Shown one piece after another: positions 6,021 through 9,202 of a stretch of 9,202 bases of DNA. A model generated the notes under the pieces. It was not told the DNA's origin and made no database searches. It worked only from the letters and a program-made list of their open reading frames with translations. A program made the position numbers and the translations under genes. Numbering within the stretch: the stretch's first letter is position 1; each line of letters opens with the position of its first letter. The DNA is from Balneolaceae bacterium. GTDB lineage: Bacteria > Bacteroidota > Rhodothermia > Balneolales > Balneolaceae. The stretch spans positions 1 to 9,202 of the forward strand of contig PWFZ01000339.1 in NCBI GenBank assembly GCA_003555185.1, read 5' to 3'.

Positions 6021-6241
6021 TTACTCTTTATTTGATTTATGGAGCTCTTTATAAAACGTTGATTCTCCGACTTCAATCGTCACGTTGTTCATCATTGCGC
6101 TCAGTATAACGACTCCCGTCACGTTGAACCTGCCTGTGCTAAAGCTTCGGAAGACAGGCGCAACAAAGCGAGAGCGGAGTGAAATCGAAACGTACCCGTA
6201 CAGGCTTTCCAGTTTTTCATTCACTCTTTATTTGATTTATG
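6001..6241. repeat. 41-bp direct repeats bounding a ~160-bp insert
   Basis: 6001-6041 and 6201-6241 match at 37 of 41 bases with an offset of exactly 200 bp. Each copy carries, on the minus strand, the codons for HKSNKE, a stop, then ATG and MKNWKA: the end of the SDR gene joined to the start of the M28 gene. After the SDR stop a second, false M28 start (ATG at 6220) reads 33 codons and stops at 6119. The 6042-6200 insert contains a 6-bp inverted repeat, GCCTGT (6132-6137) with ACAGGC (6154-6159), and a direct 10-bp repeat CGTCACGTTG at 6078-6087 and 6117-6126. It resembles dispersed intergenic repeat material rather than a gene. Confidence 0.8.
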
Positions 6242-7000
6242 AACCATGGTTGCGGATGATTGATGCACCGGTACCACAATGGTGTCTAAAATATTCACAT
6301 GATCCGGTCTGCCGGCCACAAACAGAACGATTTCTGCAACGTCATCGGCAACCAGCGGCTTCATTCCTTTATATACTGCAGCGGCTTTATCCTTGTCTCC
6401 ATCAAAACGAACCTCACTGAATTCCGTTTCTACCAAACCCGGAGATACCGCACTTACCCTTATATTCGTTCCGTGCAGATCTTTTTTTGTCGCTTGTGTA
6501 ATAGCGTTTACCGCAAATTTTGTGGCACAGTAAACCACTCCGCCTGCATAGGCTTCATGACCGGCAGTAGATCCAATATTTATGATATGTCCGCTGTTTC
6601 TTTCTCTCATTTGCTCTGACACGTATCGGGTGACCGTGAGCAAGCCTTTAACGTTGGTATCAATCATAGTATCCCAATCATCTGGATCAGCCTGATCAAC
6701 CGGGTCGGTTCCGGCGGCAAGCCCGGCATTATTGATAAGAATATCAATTGGATGGGAAATGGACGTGAGTGCTGATTTACAGGCTTCGCAATCGCGAATA
6801 TCAAATGAATAGATTTCAACCTCTATCCCATTTGTTTGAGATAACGTTATTTGCAGTTTTTTGAGCCTATCTTCTCTCCTGCCCGTTAGGATGAGATTGG
6901 CCCCTGCCGCAGCAAATTGTTCTGCGCAGGCTTTTCCGATTCCAGAAGTTGCCCCGGTTATCAAAACCCATTTGTCTTTTAACCGGTTGGCAATCATCAT
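6221..7000 (-). CDS. Short-chain dehydrogenase/reductase (YdfG-like)
   Basis: A 259-residue classical SDR that would catalyse NAD(P)-dependent oxidation or reduction of a hydroxy/keto substrate in the cytoplasm. The Rossmann motif TGATSGIG is at 15-22, LTGRRED at 38-44 (the Arg pair after beta-2 suggests NADPH), NNAG at 90-93, and the catalytic set Asn116, Ser144, Tyr157 and Lys161 (YCATK) is complete. The C-terminal segment HVNILDTIVVPVHQSSATMV resembles the YdfG/serine-3-hydroxy-acid dehydrogenase group, which acts on 3-hydroxy acids such as serine and 3-hydroxypropionate; the true substrate is unknown. The first ATG (7000) overlaps the gatA stop as ATGA. A GGGAGGG directly before it is too close for that ATG and only 3 bp from the second ATG (6997), so either start is possible. 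The stop codon lies inside a duplicated 41-bp repeat. Confidence 0.92.
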   Translation of the reverse strand: MMIANRLKDKWVLITGATSGIGKACAEQFAAAGANLILTGRREDRLKKLQITLSQTNGIEVEIYSFDIRDCEACKSALTSISHPIDILINNAGLAAGTDPVDQADPDDWDTMIDTNVKGLLTVTRYVSEQMRERNSGHIINIGSTAGHEAYAGGVVYCATKFAVNAITQATKKDLHGTNIRVSAVSPGLVETEFSEVRFDGDKDKAAAVYKGMKPLVADDVAEIVLFVAGRPDHVNILDTIVVPVHQSSATMVHKSNKE

Positions 7001-8529
7001 CCCTCCCGTTGAAGGGATTCAATTTCACGACCGGCCCTTAAAATATCCGTTTCCCGAAATGCATCACCCATAAACTGAATCCCAATCGGTAAACCGTTTG
7101 AGTGAGTGCCTGCCGGAACGCTAATTCCACAGATTCCGGATAAATTGGCTGATATAGTATAAATATCGTTCAGGTACATTTGAACCGGATCATCCTGATT
7201 TTCTCCCAATTTAAAGGCCGTTGTTGGCGCTGTGGGTGATACAATCACGTCCACTTTTTCATATGCGTTTTTAAAATCCTGCTTGATCAGCCGGCGTACT
7301 TTTTGTGCTTTCCCGAAATAGGCTTCGTAATAACCGGCACTCAACACATACGTACCCAGCAGAATCCGGCGTTTTACTTCCTTACCAAAACCTTCAGTTC
7401 TGGACTGTTTATAGAGACGAATCAGTGGAGTATCCTGCTTATTCATCGTTTGCAGTAATGATTCTCTTTCGCCGCCAACAGCAACTGCAAGTCGCTTTTC
7501 AAGTGCGATTTGTTCTTGTTTAAGCTGTTCTTCAACTTTATTAAAGTCAGCCCGGTGGCCATATCGAATACCATCATACCGTGCCAGGTTACTGGAAGCT
7601 TCTGCGGTTGCCAAAATATAATAGGTTGCGATGGCGTACTTTGTGTGCGGCAGGTGAATGGGAACAAGAGTATGTCCCTGCTTTTCGAGACTCTTCAGCT
7701 GATCCTGAATCAATGTTCTGATTTCATCATCCAGACCTTCACCAAAATATTCTTCGGGAACGCCTATCTTTAATTTTTTTGATGTTTTCACAGCCTCTTG
7801 ATAATCCTCAACCTTATGGTCAGATGAAGATTGGTCCATCGCATCATGACCTGCAATATGCCCGAGAATAATGGCAGAATCTGTTACGTTTTTCGAAAAA
7901 GGGCCAATGGAATCAAATGAAGAAGCGTATGCAACCAGGCCATGACGGGAAACGCGGCCGTAAGAAGGCTTTAATCCCACCACACCGCAATAAGATGCTG
8001 GTTGACGAATAGAACCTCCTGTATCGCTGCCAAGGGCTACATCACACATATCTGCAGCAACCGCAGCTGCACTTCCGCCGCTGGATCCTCCGGAAACATA
8101 TTCCGTGTTGAGCGGATTTTTTGTGGGGCCGTAGACAGAATTTTCAGTAGAAGAACCCATGGCAAATTCATCCATGTTTGTTCTTCCGATTAAAAGAGCA
8201 TCTTGCTGCAGAAGATTTTCAACAACAGTTGCGTTGTATACACTGTTGAAGTTCTTTAAAATATTGCTGGAACAGGTAACATCACTTCCCTTTTCGCAAA
8301 GAACATCTTTGATGCCAATTACAGAACCGGCAAGCGCCCCCGCGGATCCGTCTTTAATCTTCTTTTGAATAGTAAGAGCGCGGGTTCGAACAGAGTCGAA
8401 ATCAGTGTTGATAAATGCGTTAACAGATGGGTTCTTTTCTTCAATTGTGCTGATATATGAGTCAACGATATCAGTAAAAGAGATACTACCGGATTTTAAC
8501 CGCTCTTTTGTTGAGAGCAAATTCTTCAT
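6997..8529 (-). CDS. gatA: Glu-tRNA(Gln)/Asp-tRNA(Asn) amidotransferase subunit A
   Basis: A 510-residue amidase-signature protein that, with GatB and GatC, supplies ammonia from glutamine to convert misacylated Glu-tRNA(Gln) (and often Asp-tRNA(Asn)) to the correct form. The Ser-cisSer-Lys triad is visible: Lys74 in GIKDVL, Ser149 in YVSGGSSGGSAAA and Ser173 in GSDTGGSIRQPA; this spacing equals that of known GatA (for example Lys79/Ser154/Ser178). The segments ARYDGIRYGHRAD (316-328) and RTEGFGKEVKRRILLGTYVLSAGYY (377-401) are typical. Between them is a charged, helix-prone stretch of about 40 residues (about 328-370), longer than in common GatA proteins of about 485 residues. gatB and gatC are not in the window. 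It starts 8 bp after tatA without a clear ribosome binding site and overlaps the SDR gene by ATGA. Confidence 0.97.
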   Translation of the reverse strand: MKNLLSTKERLKSGSISFTDIVDSYISTIEEKNPSVNAFINTDFDSVRTRALTIQKKIKDGSAGALAGSVIGIKDVLCEKGSDVTCSSNILKNFNSVYNATVVENLLQQDALLIGRTNMDEFAMGSSTENSVYGPTKNPLNTEYVSGGSSGGSAAAVAADMCDVALGSDTGGSIRQPASYCGVVGLKPSYGRVSRHGLVAYASSFDSIGPFSKNVTDSAIILGHIAGHDAMDQSSSDHKVEDYQEAVKTSKKLKIGVPEEYFGEGLDDEIRTLIQDQLKSLEKQGHTLVPIHLPHTKYAIATYYILATAEASSNLARYDGIRYGHRADFNKVEEQLKQEQIALEKRLAVAVGGERESLLQTMNKQDTPLIRLYKQSRTEGFGKEVKRRILLGTYVLSAGYYEAYFGKAQKVRRLIKQDFKNAYEKVDVIVSPTAPTTAFKLGENQDDPVQMYLNDIYTISANLSGICGISVPAGTHSNGLPIGIQFMGDAFRETDILRAGREIESLQREG

Positions 8530-8537
8530 TTAGTGTC

Positions 8538-8783
8538 TTATTTTTGGTCAGATTTTGGTTCTTCCTTTTTTGCCGGTTCCTCAGAATTGGCAGGAGGTTT
8601 AGGTGGCTTATTTATTTCCTCGTTGCCTTTATCTATCTCTTTTTTAATGTCGTCTGATGCTTTACGGAACTCATTTATACCCTGACCTAAGCCACGAGCA
8701 AGTTCGGGTATTCGTTTAGCTCCAAAAAAGAGCAGAATAACTAAAACCAAAATGACAATTTCAAAACCGCCGGGCATTCCCAT
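8538..8783 (-). CDS. tatA: Sec-independent (Tat) translocase subunit TatA/E
   Basis: An 81-residue membrane protein of the twin-arginine translocation pathway, which exports folded proteins. One N-terminal transmembrane helix (about 6-20, FEIVILVLVILLFF) is followed by the FG hinge (20-21), an amphipathic helix, AKRIPELARGLGQGINEFRKA (22-42), and a disordered Lys/Glu/Pro-rich tail from about 56. These are the hallmarks of TatA; TatB proteins are usually longer and differ at the N-terminus. tatC is not present here, which suggests that the Tat genes are scattered. It is probably the first gene of the minus-strand cluster and is divergent from the DUF2795 gene. Confidence 0.93.
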   Translation of the reverse strand: MGMPGGFEIVILVLVILLFFGAKRIPELARGLGQGINEFRKASDDIKKEIDKGNEEINKPPKPPANSEEPAKKEEPKSDQK

Positions 8784-8788
8784 AATTT

Positions 8789-8796
8789 TCCTTATT
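8789..8796 (-). promoter_or_regulatory. Ribosome binding site of tatA
   Basis: On the minus strand ATAAGGAAAATT precedes the ATG at 8783, giving an AAGGA-type Shine-Dalgarno match 6-7 bp from the start. It supports this start codon. Confidence 0.55.
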
Positions 8797-8832
8797 TGTG
8801 ATAAATTAAATTGCTGTCTATGGAACCAAGAT

Positions 8833-8870
8833 AAAAAATATTTTATTGACCTTTTGAAGTGCTTTCAAAA
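8833..8870. promoter_or_regulatory. Dyad symmetry elements between divergent tatA and DUF2795 genes
   Basis: An inverted repeat TTTTGAA (8852-8858) / TTCAAAA (8864-8870), with a 5-nt centre, lies next to an AT-rich palindrome around AAAATATTTT. They sit in the middle of the 186-bp divergent intergenic region, where an operator would be expected, but no known regulator consensus is recognised. No confident promoter pair was found on either strand. Confidence 0.25.
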
Positions 8871-8969
8871 AAATGTTTACCTTAGGCAACTTTTTATTTG
8901 CATTTGTCTTCCACAAACAGTTTATAACAATCAATTAATTTATTAAATAGTTAAAGAGAATAACATATT

Positions 8970-9202
8970 ATGATTTGGACAGTTGAATTAGCAGCAGTTT
9001 TAGACGAAGCTCCTTTCCCCGCAACCCGCGAAGAATTAATCGAATGGGCTGAACGGAATGGTCTTCCCCAACAGGCAATCGACAATCTGTACGAATTGGA
9101 TGAGATAGCTGAAGGCGAAGATACCATCTATGAAGGAATTGAAGATATCTGGCCTGACTATATCCGAAAAGAAGATTTTTTCCATGGTGAAGAGGATGAA
9201 GG
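8970..9202 (+). CDS. DUF2795 domain protein (3'-truncated by window edge)
   Basis: The frame is open from the ATG at 8970 to the window end (77 complete codons). It starts MIWTVELAAVLDEAPFPATR, then reads EELIEWAERNGLPQQAIDNL (residues 21-40), a short acidic region, and IEDIWPDYIRKEDFFHGEED. The P-A-T-R-E-E-L-I helix pattern and the IEDIWPDY...EDFF ending fit small acidic DUF2795 proteins, whose biochemical function is unknown and which are typically under 100 residues, so only a few codons are probably missing. A weak AAAGAGA lies about 10 bp upstream. No signal peptide is present, so it is probably cytoplasmic. It is divergent from tatA. Confidence 0.8.
   Translation, partial: MIWTVELAAVLDEAPFPATREELIEWAERNGLPQQAIDNLYELDEIAEGEDTIYEGIEDIWPDYIRKEDFFHGEEDE

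Noticed and set aside
6021..6224. 67-codon minus-strand ORF between the SDR and M28 genes
   Set aside because: It begins at GTG, runs through repeat insert sequence, and only its last codons (HKSNKE) look like protein because they duplicate the SDR end.

Overview
The window looks like part of the chromosome of a member of the Bacteroidota/Balneolota/Rhodothermota group; Balneolaceae is my best guess. The support is an AT-rich sequence with mostly weak Shine-Dalgarno sites, a DUF2795-type protein, two Asp-rich lipoproteins, an M28 glutaminyl-cyclotransferase-like lipoprotein, and an exported protein whose predicted mature N-terminus is Gln. The assignment is by gene content and protein style only. 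There are no rRNA or tRNA genes, intact mobile elements or CRISPR arrays.

Layout from the left. Bases 1-400 hold no convincing gene. They contain dispersed-repeat fragments (CACAGAG-type blocks, a shared 41-bp block, a heptamer tandem repeat) and a hairpin that may end the next gene. Then come a minus-strand lipoprotein of unknown function (401-1189), a second copy of the same repeat blocks (about 1288-1485), a minus-strand ECF sigma factor (1485-2114), and a divergent plus-strand small outer-membrane beta-barrel protein (2239-2796). Between this gene and the convergent ppx gene lies a 464-bp array of 128-156 bp tandem repeats carrying small hairpins (2833-3296).

From 8783 down to 3296 six genes lie on the minus strand, most of them tightly packed: tatA, gatA, an SDR oxidoreductase, the M28 cyclotransferase/peptidase lipoprotein, prmA and a Ppx/GppA phosphatase. 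gatA/SDR, M28/prmA and prmA/ppx overlap by ATGA, and tatA/gatA are 8 bp apart. The one break is the 200-bp SDR-M28 gap, which holds a repeat insert bounded by 41-bp direct repeats that copy the gene junction itself. At the right edge a DUF2795 gene (8970 to beyond 9202) runs divergently from tatA.

Most of the genes are housekeeping: protein export (TatA), Glu/Asp-tRNA amidotransferase (GatA), ribosomal protein L11 methylation (PrmA), polyphosphate or (p)ppGpp metabolism (Ppx/GppA), and envelope functions. The unusual material is between genes. Three separate repeat systems are present, and each touches or contains a stop codon (sigma, ppx, SDR). A possible functional link is that the M28 protein resembles the enzyme that makes N-terminal pyroglutamate, while the barrel protein in the same window is predicted to be cleaved just before a Gln.
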